From Limnephilus marmoratus (lineage: Eukaryota; Arthropoda; Insecta; Trichoptera; Limnephilidae): a stretch of 64,000 nucleotides of DNA. The first letter of the stretch is position 1, and every line of letters starts with the position of its first letter. Below the pieces are notes generated by a model. It saw only the letters and a program-made list of their open reading frames with translations. It searched no databases and had not been told where the DNA came from. Made by a program: the position numbers and the translations under genes. The DNA is taken from NCBI GenBank assembly GCA_917880885.1, contig OU862927.1, positions 41,505,571 to 41,569,570 on the forward strand. The letters are read 5' to 3'. Of this stretch, positions 53,670 through 64,000 are shown piece after piece.

Positions 53670-56321
53670 TTGTGTAAAAAATTCTTCATTATGCCACAAA
53701 CATTAAAATCACTGGTGAAGAAGCGCGGTGAATTGAAAGCACAATTAACACGGTTTAAGAATTACCTACGAAGTGATTCAGTTGATGTAATAGAAACGGA
53801 AACAAGATTAGAGGAGGTAAACTCATTGTTAAATCGCTTTAAGAATATACAATCTCAGATCGAAGAGTTTGATAGTAACTCAGATGAAGCAGATAGCCAA
53901 CTTGAGTGTTTTGAATTAGAATATTATCAAGTAATGACGTTAGCAAAAAAATCCATAAAAAGCATTAAAAAAATTGATGATACTAACAATATTAAAATCA
54001 AATTACGAACGTTTTCGCTTCCAGAATTTAGTGGTGATTACTCGAAATGGTTATCTTTTAAGGATGCTTTCATCACATTAGTGGGTAATAACAAATCTTT
54101 AGATAATTTCCAGAAAAATTACTATTTGCGTGACTGTTTAAAAGGAAAGGCCTCAGAAATATTAGACGCACTTGAAATTACCCAAGACAATTTCGAAATA
54201 GCTTGGCAGGTTTTATCAAATAGATTTGAAAATAAGTGTGTAATAGCTAATCAACATTTATATTCATTGTTTAAGCTCAAGGAATTAAAACAGGAAAGTC
54301 ACGTCGCCTTGAGAAATTTATTAGATCAAACACAATTACATTTGAATTCATTGAAAAACATAGGTCTACCCACGGAGTATTGGGATGTAATAATAATTTA
54401 TATTTTAGCCAACAAATTAGATTCCAATACCCGGATCTATTGGGAACAATATCCAACTAAAGAAAAAATACCGACATTGCAAGAATTTTTAAAATGTTTG
54501 ACAGACCGGGCGATAGTATTGGAAGCATCGGAAGCAACATGTTCCACAGCCAAACCTGTATTTGCGCATCATAAACCGTCAAGTTACAAAAAGGAATCTT
54601 CAGTTTCATTATTGTCGCAAAGGTTGAAATGCATTGTTTGTAAGGAAAATCATAAGATTTATTTCTGTAAACAGTTTTTGAAACTAAACCAACATGAACG
54701 GTTTGAGAAAATCAAGCAATTACAAGCTTGCATCAAGTGTTTAAATGTAGGTCATTCAACTAAAGAATGCAGGAGTAAGAATAATTGTAGAACTTGCAAT
54801 AAGGCAGGACACAACACGTTACTCCATATTTTCCCTAAAGAGGATCAAGACACTGAGAATAGCATGGATCAAGTACCAGTCTCAAACCATTCCACCTTTG
54901 GAGAAACAGAAAAAACAATTTTGTTATCAACGGCAATGGTGAACGTAAAGGACAGTAATGGAATTATTCATTCAGCGAGAGTATTGTTGGATAATGGTTC
55001 TCAGGTGAATTTCATAACTGAACGATTTGCTAAAAAATTAAACATAAAGTACAAGTCATTAAATATGCCGGTCTCTGGGTTACATAATAATATAACAAAT
55101 ATAAAGAAGAGCATCTCGTTTGAATTTTCATCAATAAACTCTAATTACAAAAAACTTGTTACTTGCTTGGTATTACAAGAAATCACCAGCAAGTTACCGC
55201 AGACCTCTTTTCCAAAAAGAGAGGCAAACATACCACCAGGATTGAAATTGGCCGATCCTGAATTTTCCACTTCCGGTCATGTGGATATATTACTCGGCTC
55301 CGAACTATTTTGGGAAATGCTGACCACTGACCAATTGAGATTAGGAACAATTGGACCTACGCTGCAACGCACTGAACTTGGATGGATATTATCCGGGCCA
55401 ATTAGAACGTGCACTACAAAAAAGGAGCAAGAATCATCCTCATGTCACTTATCGTTAAATATGATTCACAATCAAATTGAAAGATTTTGGAAACAGGAGG
55501 AATTGGTGTCCATCAAGCACCAAAATTATGAAGAAAAGGCATGTGAAGAGAGCTTCACGTCCACCCAAAAAAGGGATGAAAATGGGCGTTTTGAAGTAAG
55601 CTTACCATTCCGACCTTGTATAGATCAAATAGGTACTTCCTTGCCTATGACAAAAAAAAGATTTTTAAACTTGGAAAAGAAATTATCTTCTAATATGGAT
55701 TTGAAACTTCAATACATTAAATTCATGGAAGAATATGAAAATTTAGGTCATATGACAAAATTTGAACCAGTTTCAAATGAAGAAAAATCATACTATTTAC
55801 CTCATCATGCAATCAAAAAGGAAACCAGCAGCACTACCAAACTAAGAGTGGTGTTCGACGGCTCCGCAAAAACCTCCAGCGGGATATCAATAAACGACGC
55901 GTTAATGGTTGGTCCAATAATACAAAATGATTTATACACCCATTTGTTGAATTTTAGAAAATATCAAGTGGTATTGACGGCTGACATAGAGAAAATATAC
56001 AGGCAGGTCAACATTAGAGAGGAGGACCGCGTCTTCCAAAAAATACTTTGGCGAGCATCTCCAGAAGAGGAAATGGGCCACTTCAAGTTAAATACGATAA
56101 CTTATGGTATGGGACCGTCATCTTTCTTAGCCACGCGTTGCTTGAAGCAGCTGAGTATGGAAAACGCACACTTGTATCCTGAAGCTAGTCTCATTTTAGA
56201 GAAAGATTTTTACATGGATGATCTAATTACAGGTGGAGACGATGTGGAATCCTGTAATAAAAGAACAATTAATCTCCATAATGAATTCGGCTGGTATGAA
56301 CTTAAGAAAATGGCGGTCTAA
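53670..56321 (+). CDS. Bel/Pao Gag-protease-reverse transcriptase frame
   Basis: 883 open codons; the Met at 53691 (MPQTLKSL) is as likely a start as the first. Residues ~115-285 are the Gag-like domain of Bel/Pao (PEFSGDYSKWLSFKDAF). Cysteine knuckles follow: CIVCKENHKIYFC, and CIKCLNVGHSTKEC with CRTCNKAGH. The aspartic protease has LLDNGSQ near residue 438. The reverse transcriptase has LTADIEKIYRQV near 770 and YMDDL near 848. The frame ends prematurely at an apparent one-base insertion in an A-run near 56305; sequence downstream continues pol in other frames. In life this polyprotein forms particles and copies the RNA. Confidence 0.9.
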   Translation: MCKKFFIMPQTLKSLVKKRGELKAQLTRFKNYLRSDSVDVIETETRLEEVNSLLNRFKNIQSQIEEFDSNSDEADSQLECFELEYYQVMTLAKKSIKSIKKIDDTNNIKIKLRTFSLPEFSGDYSKWLSFKDAFITLVGNNKSLDNFQKNYYLRDCLKGKASEILDALEITQDNFEIAWQVLSNRFENKCVIANQHLYSLFKLKELKQESHVALRNLLDQTQLHLNSLKNIGLPTEYWDVIIIYILANKLDSNTRIYWEQYPTKEKIPTLQEFLKCLTDRAIVLEASEATCSTAKPVFAHHKPSSYKKESSVSLLSQRLKCIVCKENHKIYFCKQFLKLNQHERFEKIKQLQACIKCLNVGHSTKECRSKNNCRTCNKAGHNTLLHIFPKEDQDTENSMDQVPVSNHSTFGETEKTILLSTAMVNVKDSNGIIHSARVLLDNGSQVNFITERFAKKLNIKYKSLNMPVSGLHNNITNIKKSISFEFSSINSNYKKLVTCLVLQEITSKLPQTSFPKREANIPPGLKLADPEFSTSGHVDILLGSELFWEMLTTDQLRLGTIGPTLQRTELGWILSGPIRTCTTKKEQESSSCHLSLNMIHNQIERFWKQEELVSIKHQNYEEKACEESFTSTQKRDENGRFEVSLPFRPCIDQIGTSLPMTKKRFLNLEKKLSSNMDLKLQYIKFMEEYENLGHMTKFEPVSNEEKSYYLPHHAIKKETSSTTKLRVVFDGSAKTSSGISINDALMVGPIIQNDLYTHLLNFRKYQVVLTADIEKIYRQVNIREEDRVFQKILWRASPEEEMGHFKLNTITYGMGPSSFLATRCLKQLSMENAHLYPEASLILEKDFYMDDLITGGDDVESCNKRTINLHNEFGWYELKKMAV

Positions 56322-56360
56322 TTCTTCTGATTTGTCATCGAGGCCGGTCAGGCCACTGAT

Positions 56361-57470
56361 ATGGTAATTTTGGACAAACCAGAAGGAGAAAAAATTCTAG
56401 GCTTAGCTTGGAATTGCCAAAAAGATAGTTTTTTATATCACGTGGTACTACCGTCACATCCTATTTATAATAAACGGAATATTTTGTCGCTGATTGCTAG
56501 TATTTTCGATCCATTAGGTTTGCTAGGACCAGTAACCGTGAATGCTAAACTTATTATGCAGAGATTATGGCAAGAAAAGATATCTTGGGATGAAGAAATA
56601 CCTATAGAAATTCTGAAGCTTTGGAAAAAATATTTAGAAGATTTTAAAGGTGTAAATTCTTTTCAAATACCTAGAAAAATTATATGTAATCAAACTGTAA
56701 ATATACAATTGCACGGATTTTGTGACGCATCCCAAAAAGCATATGCTGCTTGCGTATATATGCTATCCACAGACCAATCAGGAAAACGGCATTCTCAATT
56801 AATCACGGCTAAATCAAGAGTAGCTCCATTAAAAACCATTTCCTTGCCTAAATTAGAATTATGTGGTGCTGTTCTGTTAACAAAAGTTGTTGAAAAAGTA
56901 AAGGAATCCCTACTTATACCTTTGGATAAAACATTTTATTGGTGTGATTCCACTATAACTTTATGCTGGATAGGAAATCAACCAGCGCGATGGAATACAT
57001 TCGTTGCAAACAGAGTTGCAGAAATACAGGAAAGAAGCGAAACCAGTTAATGGAAGTATGTCAACTCCGAAGATAACGCTGCGGATATTTTATCAAGAGG
57101 AACCAGTGCTAAAAGTCTATTTTCTTCAGAAATCTGGTGGAGAGGTCCTAATTGGTTAACTCAAGATGAAGTAACTTGGCCGAACTATAAGGAAATTTGC
57201 ATCGATCCACCGGAATTAAAAACCAAAATAAATTTAACCGTCAGTATGAATATAGATTGGGAATTGTTTTATCGTTTTTCCTCTCTCACGCGTTTACAAA
57301 GAGTAACTGCTTATATCCTACGTTTCATTAATAATACAAGAAAAACACATACATTTAGCGGACAACTTTCTATAATAGAATTAAACAAGTCATTACAATC
57401 ATTAATAATAGTCGCTCAATCTTATTCATTTTCAAAGGAAATTAAAACATTAAAGGCGGGAAAAACTTAG
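56361..57470 (+). pseudogene. Bel/Pao pol, RNase H region with breaks
   Basis: Continues pol after a second shift near 56345: GLAWNCQKDSFLYHVV, ASIFDPLGLLGPV, then the RNase H core HGFCDASQKAYAACVYM and KLELCGAVLL, W-C-D-S. An in-frame stop (57048-57050) interrupts it. The same frame then continues to another end at 57470, where an A-run marks a further frame change. Confidence 0.85.
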
Positions 57471-57479
57471 ATAAAAGCA

Positions 57480-58747
57480 GTCATCTCAAATCATTAAGCC
57501 CATTTATACATATGGATTTATTGCATGTTGGTGGGAGATTATCCAGAGGAAAACTGATACATGAAGCACAAAAACATCCGATATTACTACCTCACGATCA
57601 CCCTCTAACAAAGTTAATCATTAAACATTTTCATTATACAAATTTGCATGTAGGTACTCAAACGTTACTAGCACTTATTAGGCTAAAATATTGGCCTATA
57701 ATGGCAAAAAATGCTATTAAAAAAATACTCTAAAATTGTATTGTATGCTTCAAATGCAGTCCAAAAACAAGTCATCAAATAATGTCTGATCTTCCAGAGG
57801 ATAGAGTGTCACCATGTAGATCATTCTATGTTACAGGACTGGATTACGCAGGGCCAATCTTAATAAAGTCTGGAATCAGTAGGAGATCCAATTCAGTCAA
57901 GTCTTATATCTGTTTATTTATATGCTTCTCTACTAAAGCAGTTCATTTAGAACTGGTCACCTCTCTGACTGCAGATGCATTTCTTAATTGTTTAAAGCGT
58001 TTCATTTCTAGACGTGGAAAACCTAGTAAATTGTATTCTGATAATGCTACTACATTTGTTGGATCGAATAATGAATTGAAAAATATGTATAATTTATATG
58101 TCTCTCAAAAGGAAATAGCTAATTACTTAACTAACATGTCTATTCAGTGGGTTTTTATCCCACCTAAAGGTCCTCATCATGGAGGTCTTTGGGAATCTAA
58201 CATAAAAAGTGTGAAATATCACGTAAAAAGAGTGGCAAATGTCTCTTCATTAACATATGAAGAGATGTGTACGTTATTATACCAAATAGAGTCCTGCATA
58301 AATTCTAGGCCTTTAATTCCACTATCCAATGATCCCCTCGACCTCTTCGCACTTACTCCAGGTCACTTTCTTATTGGTGATAACCTGTCAGCTGTAGCTG
58401 AACCTGACCTACAACAGATTCCCATAAACAGACTTAATAATTTCCAAAAACTAAGCCAGCTAAGACAGAGCTTCTGGTCAAGATGGAGAATTGAATATCT
58501 GGGAGAGCTGCAGCAAAGGACTAAATGGACGGATGGGAACAGGCGACAACTAAAGACTGGGGACTTAGTTATCATCAAAGACGACAACGCACCACCAAAT
58601 TTATGGAGGATGGGACGTGTCATCGCCACTCACCCTGGACAAGATGGGATAACCCGTGTAGTCACCTTGAAGAAGCAGCAAGGGTCTATGAAAAGACCCA
58701 TTACCAAATTGTGTCTTCTACCGATGGACGATGCTATCACATCTTAG
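57480..58747 (+). pseudogene. Bel/Pao integrase region with one internal stop
   Basis: A zinc-binding H-H-C-C part (57510-57770, with a stop at 57731-57733) precedes the DDE core: first Asp in GLDYAGP, second in YSDNATTF, Glu in GGLWE, and PPKGPHHGG before it. The C-terminal domain QRTKWTDGNRRQLKTGD and PNLWRMGRV is typical of Bel/Pao. The part from 57782 to 58747 is open for 321 codons. Together with the other breaks this copy cannot make an intact polyprotein. Confidence 0.85.
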
Positions 58748-58939
58748 AAGACCTGGGGTCCTAGCACACTGAAATCGTTATCTTTACAATATCGAATCGA
58801 CATGGCATAACAACCGACGATTTTGTACCGAACCGATATTCATAAGCAATGTAAGGTAATCAAAAAGAAATTGTTATACGCTGGCAACACTTGAGGTACT
58901 TTCTATGTAGCTGTCACAATGTCTATGGAATCGGAGTTT

Positions 58940-59855
58940 TAGACCGGGAGCCGGTACACAAACCTTACGAGTACACGGATGAAACTACTTTGAAGTGATA
59001 ATGGAAGTAATAATAATAATAATAATTAGATAATTTATAAAGCGCCGTTTTTGTGAAAAATCACCTCAAGGGCGCTGTAAGCCTAAAAAAAGCTGGTGCG
59101 CCGCGCCTCTTGGCAGATTCCGCGCAGTCATGGAACTAGAGAAATTCTTCAATGGGATGGTTTAGAATCTAGAATACAGTTATTCGTTGGTTTCATTCGT
59201 GTACTCGATGACGTAAAATTTACTAATTTCTATCCTAATTTAACACCGGCTGCCTGCGAACGTGCCAGGCTGCCGGTTGGCAGACCTGCTAATTTTCTCA
59301 TCTACTAATCGACCTTTATCATATGAAACCATTCCCGTTCGTGCACCCGATGACGTAATTTTTTCGAATAAAAACGAGTGTGTTTTAGACCACACGACTG
59401 AAGTAAAACTTCACTAACTTATGCCGGGTACCCGTTATATATAATGTTATATAGGATGGAACCATTACAGTTAAGTTGATCCCAAGGTTACAGTGTCCTT
59501 GCAACGCGTGCCGGGTACCCATCCCCATCCCAATCCCCATCCCCATCCCCATTCCCATTCCCATCCCCCCAAAGGCCCAACCGTTCGCCCACCGTTCGCA
59601 TCGATTACCGTTCGCATAAAATGTATATAATATCCTTTTTCGTAACGCATTCACCAGCCTACCCCCCATGTCGAGCGTGCATAAAGAAGTTTTACTTCAA
59701 AAATCGCTCACTATTTCCATGACTGCGTGGAACCTTCCAAGATGTGCACCGGCAGACTAGCTTGTTTAAGGCTTACTAAATGTACATTATCACTACAAAG
59801 TAGTTTCATCTGTGTACTCGATGACGTGTGTTTGTGTAGCCAGGCTCCCGGTCTA
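58940..59855. mobile_element. MITE-like element nested in the DNA transposon
   Basis: TAGACCGGGAGCC..., AGTACACGGATGAAACTACTTTGA..GTGATAATG at the left is mirrored by CATTATCACTAC.AAGTAGTTTCATCTGTGTACT...GGCTCCCGGTCTA at the right, ~75 bp of imperfect inverted repeat. A further inner pair (59100-59145 with 59715-59757) extends it. The flanks are TA-like. No coding. Confidence 0.7.
59399..59699. mobile_element. Innermost small inverted-repeat element
   Basis: TGAAGTAAAACTTC (59399-59412) and GAAGTTTTACTTCA (59686-59699) bound a 301-bp unit. Each end is itself nearly palindromic. Inside are two CGTGCCGGGTACCC-like words and a (CCCATC)n tract at 59517-59568. No target duplication is clear. Confidence 0.5.
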
Positions 59856-61439
59856 TAACACCTGTCAAAAACATCTTAGTCCATTAATGTAATAATATGA
59901 CAACTAACTAATAATCTTTTCTTTTGAACATTTAAAGATCAATTTACACCGAGATTTTTGCTGAGATATCATAATAATATTAAATACACACACTTTAATG
60001 TACGTAGGAAGTCCGCATGTATTTTTTGACAATAAAAATGAGTTAATTGGACAATGAGATCATTAGCCATAATACGAGATATATTCGTAAGTACGAAACT
60101 GTCAAACGAAAACGTCTGAATTCCGATTTAATTCAATCCTGCAATCTTCGATAATCTGCCTCCGTTCATTAATAAACCAGTAATTATGCAGAAAGAATGT
60201 CATTATTAATAAAGTTGCGTAGGTATATCGCCAGTCAAACAAACGACAGGGTGATTTACAATCTCGTATCGATAACGAACCGATTGCCCTAGCACGCTTG
60301 CGCCATCGATAGGCAGACCGACGTCGAAGGGAAATAAATAAGGAATCGACATACGATCTCACACGATGGCAACACTGGCGATCTTTTAATGAATTTTCGT
60401 TTCTTAATTTGAAATGTGCTGCGTAAAAATGAAAAATACCAATAAATTGACAATTTCGAATTGAAATTCGAACTCAAATAAATATTGGCGTTTCGCATGT
60501 AGATACTTTTTGAGACTAAACGACATTTTAACAAATTTCGTTTCTCGAATTTGAAAACAATTAATTGATCGCCTCATGAAATAACTGAGTCTATGGGTCT
60601 CGTATACGATTTCTTTAAATTCTGAGAGTTTTTTTAGTTCACCTCTACTCATTAATTAGCCAGTTATTTTGCGTAACAAACAACATTATTTAAAAAAATC
60701 TGTACATTGACATCTTATCTGTCACTCCGGAAGCCACGGTAAAAACGGCGTCTTTTGTCAACCGACTGTCGGAATCGTATGTTCACTGTGCTCGCAAATA
60801 TCGCTAACTGACCATAGACGACGGATTTATTACATTTCGTGTTAATATTGGGGTTTTATCAACCAAGAATGCATACGATTTGGCAGGCTTTTGTCAATCG
60901 TCGGTCGGAATATCCCTTAACAATTGTTGAGCGTGCTAGCACATATTGATAACTGACCATAAATGACGGATTTTACCGATATCGTATTGATATAGGGTTA
61001 TATCGATCGACCATGCTAGGACCCCTGGATCAAAATAAACCACTAACATCTAAGAAGAGCAGTATCAAAAAGAAGTCATCTTTACTAAGGCCAAGGATCA
61101 AAAAGAAGCCATCTTTCTTGAGGACAAGAACTGCAGAAACTATCGATCTAGGATCAAGAAGATGAACTTTTTTTAATTTAGTGTTATTTTTTTTTTTATG
61201 CTTCTTCTAATAATTTACTTCAATTTATTATTTTATTGTTTCTAAACTAACTACAACAATCATTGAATTACGATATATGTAGTAGCTAGTTTCAGCTCTC
61301 TTTTTATTTTTAAGAAATAATTTAATCTTTCTAATTAAAAAAAATATATATTCTGACAAATAATAATAATCAATTTTAACTTTTATATGGTTCTAAAAAG
61401 AACTTTCATTTAATTTCAGCCCTTTTTGTCAGGGAGCTA

Positions 61440-61768
61440 TGGTTAAAATTGATATTTATTAAGTAGGTACTTGTTCTATGGGATTACTTCTAGGCAAGTA
61501 CCTACCTAATTTTATTATTTTATTTCTGTTTCATTATTCGAATTAGTTCTATAGAAGAAAACAAAAGTAGGTAGCTTATATGTCTTACGAAAAAAATGTG
61601 TTCCAATAAGCAGATCACAATGTAAATCCTATAAAAAATCAGGATTATATAAATAAAAGAATAATAAATTACGACCAGATAAACAACACAAAACAAGCGT
61701 TTGATTTACAAAAGTGAGTACCACAGAAAACCTCCACCTGAAATCAAACAAGAGCGTAAAAAACGCCA
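61440..61768 (+). repeat. Bel/Pao 3' LTR
   Basis: Identical by eye to 53116-53444 over all 329 positions; followed by AATAG. Confidence 0.92.
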
Positions 61769-61773
61769 AATAG

Positions 61774-62510
61774 ATAATAAACATTCTAAAAAAAATTAAG
61801 AAAAAAATGAAAAAAAATTTGAGAAAAAAAATTTTTTTCTAATAATAAAGATTTAGTGATTTAGAAACTAATAATAAAGATTTAGAAACTAATAATAAAG
61901 ATTTAGTGTTAAGAACTCATGTATTCTGTACAAATATATAAATTAAATTATATTTTAAAATGAAAACATAAAGGTTTAAATTAAAGCATAAAAATTAAAA
62001 CATTGTGTTGAAAATTTGGAGAGTAAAAAATGGAAATAAAAATTTTGAAAAATGCAAAAATGCAAAAATTAATAATTAAAATTAATGTAGTGAAAAGAAC
62101 TCATGTATTCTTTGAAGTACGCTCGTCCTCTTTCAAAAATCCAATGTTGTACACGTGCTTTAGTGATTTAGGATTACTTAATTTTACGTCAGTACTCAGA
62201 AAATTATAATATAATGCTCTGAGTACTGACATAAAGTCAAGTATGTTTTAGGTGCGATGAATCAGAATTGTCGTTGAGCGAATGAGGTATTAGTTTTTGG
62301 GACCACGCAACCCAGGTTTGATAAAAGGGTGTATGCTTGATGTTGTGGAGCCATTAGTAGGTTATTTTTTGTATATAACAAATGCTCGTCGTAGTAAATA
62401 GCTGTCGAATATGTAAGACCCTCATTTTGGCAAAGAGTTCATTTGAGGGATGGGTAGGTTGACATTTAAATATAGTTCTCAAAATTAGTTTTTGAACTAT
62501 AGACATATTT
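61774..62510. other. AT-rich spacer with tandem repeats and a hairpin
   Basis: ACTAATAATAAAGATTTAG is repeated about three times at 61850-61912. GAACTCATGTATTCT occurs at 61913 and 62097. GTCAGTACTCAGA (62188-62200) and TCTGAGTACTGAC (62218-62230) form a perfect 13-bp stem around 17 nt. Confidence 0.6.
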
Positions 62511-62655
62511 GTTTATTTTGTTTATTTGTTTATTAAGACACACACAGTACATTATAAAACAAGTTATAAGGTATTAAATTAAATTATTACATGGTTACGT
62601 ACCTATTACGTAAGTCCATAGAATGGCATTTGGTAGTTACGCCTGAGATATAATA
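62511..62655 (-). mobile_element. LINE 3' end (family of the 5.8-9.9 kb LINE)
   Basis: GTTTATTAAGACACACACAG, CATTATAAAACAAGTTATAAG, CCTATTACGTAAGTCC and GTTACGCCTGAGAT match 15437-15571 and the reverse of 9440-9953. Confidence 0.7.
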
Positions 62656-62894
62656 ATTATATTTAGTACAACATTATTGTCCCTGATATATCGTAGCAAG
62701 ATAGAATAGAACTGGAAAAGAGGAAAGATGAAATCAGACTGAATGCTCTAAAAATAAGACCCCTCAGGCATACGTGTGTTAAAATAACATCACGCTTTGT
62801 ATTCAAATCAAAACGTTAACCATAAAATAATAAAAAAGTACCCTTTGTGAAACTAAAGTTTCCTACAGCAATAGAAAACTCCAGTCCAATTTTT

Positions 62895-63744
62895 TTAATG
62901 AATAATTGATTGTTTTCTATTTAAATCAAAAATTTTGACATTAGAATCAATGTCAATGATTTTGACGTTAGAATGAACCTCTATAATTCTGCTAAGCTTT
63001 TGAACATTTGCATATTCTTCATCAGCGTCGGTCTCTTCATTGGTATTGACGTCTTGACATTTCGCAGGTTCTTGATAATGGTTGAAGTTCTGCATATTTA
63101 TAGCGTCCTACTTCTGATTCGTTTCACCACTGTCAAACATTTGGCTCATGCAATCTTAGATAATTATCAAATCCCCCTCTTTATTGTCGAAATCTTGAAT
63201 ATCTGTAATATCTTCATTCATGTCGAAATCACTAACTTCTGCAATTTCTTGAGAATAATCAATCTCCTGATTTGTGTTTTTCTCAGCTGATGGTTCCTCA
63301 TTTGCTTTGGTATCACCGATGTTAAAAATATAATCAATCGAATCTTCAGTAGTTTTCAAATTCTTGACATCAGAATCTATCTCTTGATTTGTATTGATAT
63401 TTTGATCTACGGCTTCTTGATTAGGACCAATATCTTGATTTGTGTTGAAATCATTAACTTTTACAATTACTTGAGAAGAATCAATCGCTTGATTTGTGTT
63501 TTTCTCAGCTGATGATTCCTCATTTGCTTTGGTTTTACCGTTATTAAAAACATAATCCATACCGTCTTCCGTAGTTTTCAATTTCCCGATATCTCTTCGA
63601 TCGATCTCATGGTTAGTGTAGAAATCTTGAATTACGGTGTCAATATCATCTGTGTCAATATCCTTACTGTCAGCTGTGTCTTCATTTGCGCTAAATACTA
63701 GTTCTTTTTTTTCATTCTTTTTTGGAAATCCTTTGATTGAATCT
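62895..63744 (-). pseudogene. Acidic repeat exon, possibly related to the clip gene
   Basis: The acceptor ATTTTTCAG opens a phase-1 frame (FPKKNEKKELVFSANEDTAD...) that runs 196 codons to a TAA at 63158-63156. It stays in the same frame past a second stop (~63110) down to 62895. It has an imperfect ~58-residue tandem repeat, each unit with LKTTED...DY[VI]FN and TKANEE.SAEKNTNQ. Rich in D, E, N; no cysteine pattern. Entry phase equals that of the 41297 exon, so it may be an upstream or duplicated exon of that gene, now damaged. It could also be an unrelated low-complexity gene. Confidence 0.4.
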
Positions 63745-64000
63745 GAAAAATTAACAATTTTTTTTAAAAAGTCTAACAATACAGAGCATTATCGACAAGT
63801 ACGCCAAGTACATTCATGATGAGAAAAGGAAAAGGAATTTGACCACAAATAAAATGGACATGAATGCAATTGTGCACACATGTGTTTCCAGCAGAATACT
63901 GGCAGAGCGACTTCAGCACAATACACTGGCGGCATATATTTAAAAAATGTTTAATGCCCTCCAATATAAAATTAAATCTAAAATAATTATGAAGTTTTTA
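63745..64000. other. Unassigned right edge
   Basis: Pyrimidine-rich tract (minus strand) next to the acceptor, then no recognised feature. Confidence 0.35.

Larger units (their letters stand above)
58757..61023. mobile_element. DNA transposon inserted in the Bel/Pao 3' region
   Basis: Ends GGTCCTAGCA (58757) and TGCTAGGACC (61014-61023) are inverted. CCTGG flanks both sides (58752-58756 and 61024-61028) as a 5-bp duplication. The subterminal region near the right end is tandemly duplicated (60755-60870 and 60893-61013 share TTTTGTCAA.CG, CGGTCGGAAT, AACTGACCATA.A.GACGG). No transposase was recognised. Related blocks at 60100-60230 and 60590-60720 are diverged repeats of each other. Confidence 0.65.
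53116..61768 (+). mobile_element. Bel/Pao LTR retrotransposon, complete but broken and invaded
   Basis: Two LTRs of 329 bp (53116-53444, 61440-61768) read identical by eye. Both begin TGG and end GCCA. AATAG precedes the left LTR (53111-53115) and follows the right one (61769-61773), a 5-bp target duplication. TGGTCCTTCGA two bases inside the left LTR fits a tRNA primer site, and CAGGGAG before the right LTR a polypurine tract. The Gag-protease-RT-RNase H-integrase order is that of Bel/Pao. pol has several breaks. No env-like frame was seen. A 2.27-kb DNA transposon (58757-61023) lies in the 3' untranslated part. Confidence 0.92.

Noticed and set aside
58363..58764. Alternative frames overlapping the integrase C terminus
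   Set aside because: Shadows of the integrase frame, which carries the recognisable domain.
59385..59669. Minus frame with GMGMGM repeat
   Set aside because: Product of the (CCCATC)n microsatellite in the innermost MITE.
61850..61912. CRISPR-like direct repeats
   Set aside because: Only three AT-rich tandem units with no spacers in an insect genome; simple tandem duplication.

Overview
This is eukaryotic, AT-rich, intron-containing DNA from an insect, most probably a lepidopteran. The evidence is: a serpin whose intron/exon layout resembles lepidopteran serpin-1/antitrypsin genes; a clip-domain (CLIPA-type) immune protein; Helitrons with the TCCTACTAATATT...AAAAGCTAG ends common in Lepidoptera; and many Jockey/CR1/RTE-type LINE relics. 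The species cannot be named from the sequence.

Two host genes are visible, both cut into exons by transposon-filled introns. (1) A serpin on the + strand enters from the left edge. Exons at 1250-1390, 4390-4602, 10138-10279 and 15298-15422 encode the C-terminal half, including the reactive-centre hinge and the last 41 residues; the N-terminal half lies outside the window. (2) A clip-domain protein on the - strand has exons at 41297-39923, 30112-29606 and 28596-28479. It has a Q/H-rich N-terminal region, one six-cysteine clip split by an intron, a long D/E/K/A/T repeat and a short tail. No protease-like domain was found after it. A related-looking acidic reading frame with two stops lies at 63744-62895. 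Serpins and clip proteins both act in extracellular protease cascades (melanisation/Toll) in insects, but no functional link between these two genes is shown here.

The rest is layered mobile DNA. 1-3.4 kb: LINE ends and a LINE-tail SINE around a serpin exon. 4.7-10 kb: a MITE with 39-bp perfect inverted repeats and a LINE with an ORF1 remnant and an open 943-codon ORF2. 10.9-13.3 kb: three LINE fragments, one with an 11-bp target duplication. 14.6-15.2 kb: a CpG-rich inverted-repeat element. 16.9 kb: a histone H4 retro-pseudogene. 18-21 kb: an RTE-like LINE split by another LINE (8-bp duplication), then a LINE split by a PIF/Harbinger element (TAA duplication) and by a solo LTR. 23.7-28.5 kb: a tRNA-SINE, LINE tail, SINEs and inverted Penelope-like arms with a hammerhead-like motif. 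29-39.5 kb: SINE/LINE tails, a Helitron, an inverted-repeat transposon and a decayed LINE. 43-51.8 kb: an RTE fragment, a 15-bp minisatellite inside an inverted-repeat element, tRNA-SINEs, a second Helitron and another hammerhead-like relic. 53.1-61.8 kb: a complete Bel/Pao LTR element with identical 329-bp LTRs and an AATAG duplication, broken pol, and a nested stack of DNA transposons in its 3' untranslated part.

The most interesting signals are structural: hammerhead-like motifs in three families; 3'-terminal stem-loops that recur in LINEs with unrelated stem sequences; a two-stem 3' tail shared by a LINE and several SINE-like repeats; and a Bel/Pao copy that looks new by its LTRs and old by its interior. 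All calls come from reading the sequence by eye; no database or folding program was run.
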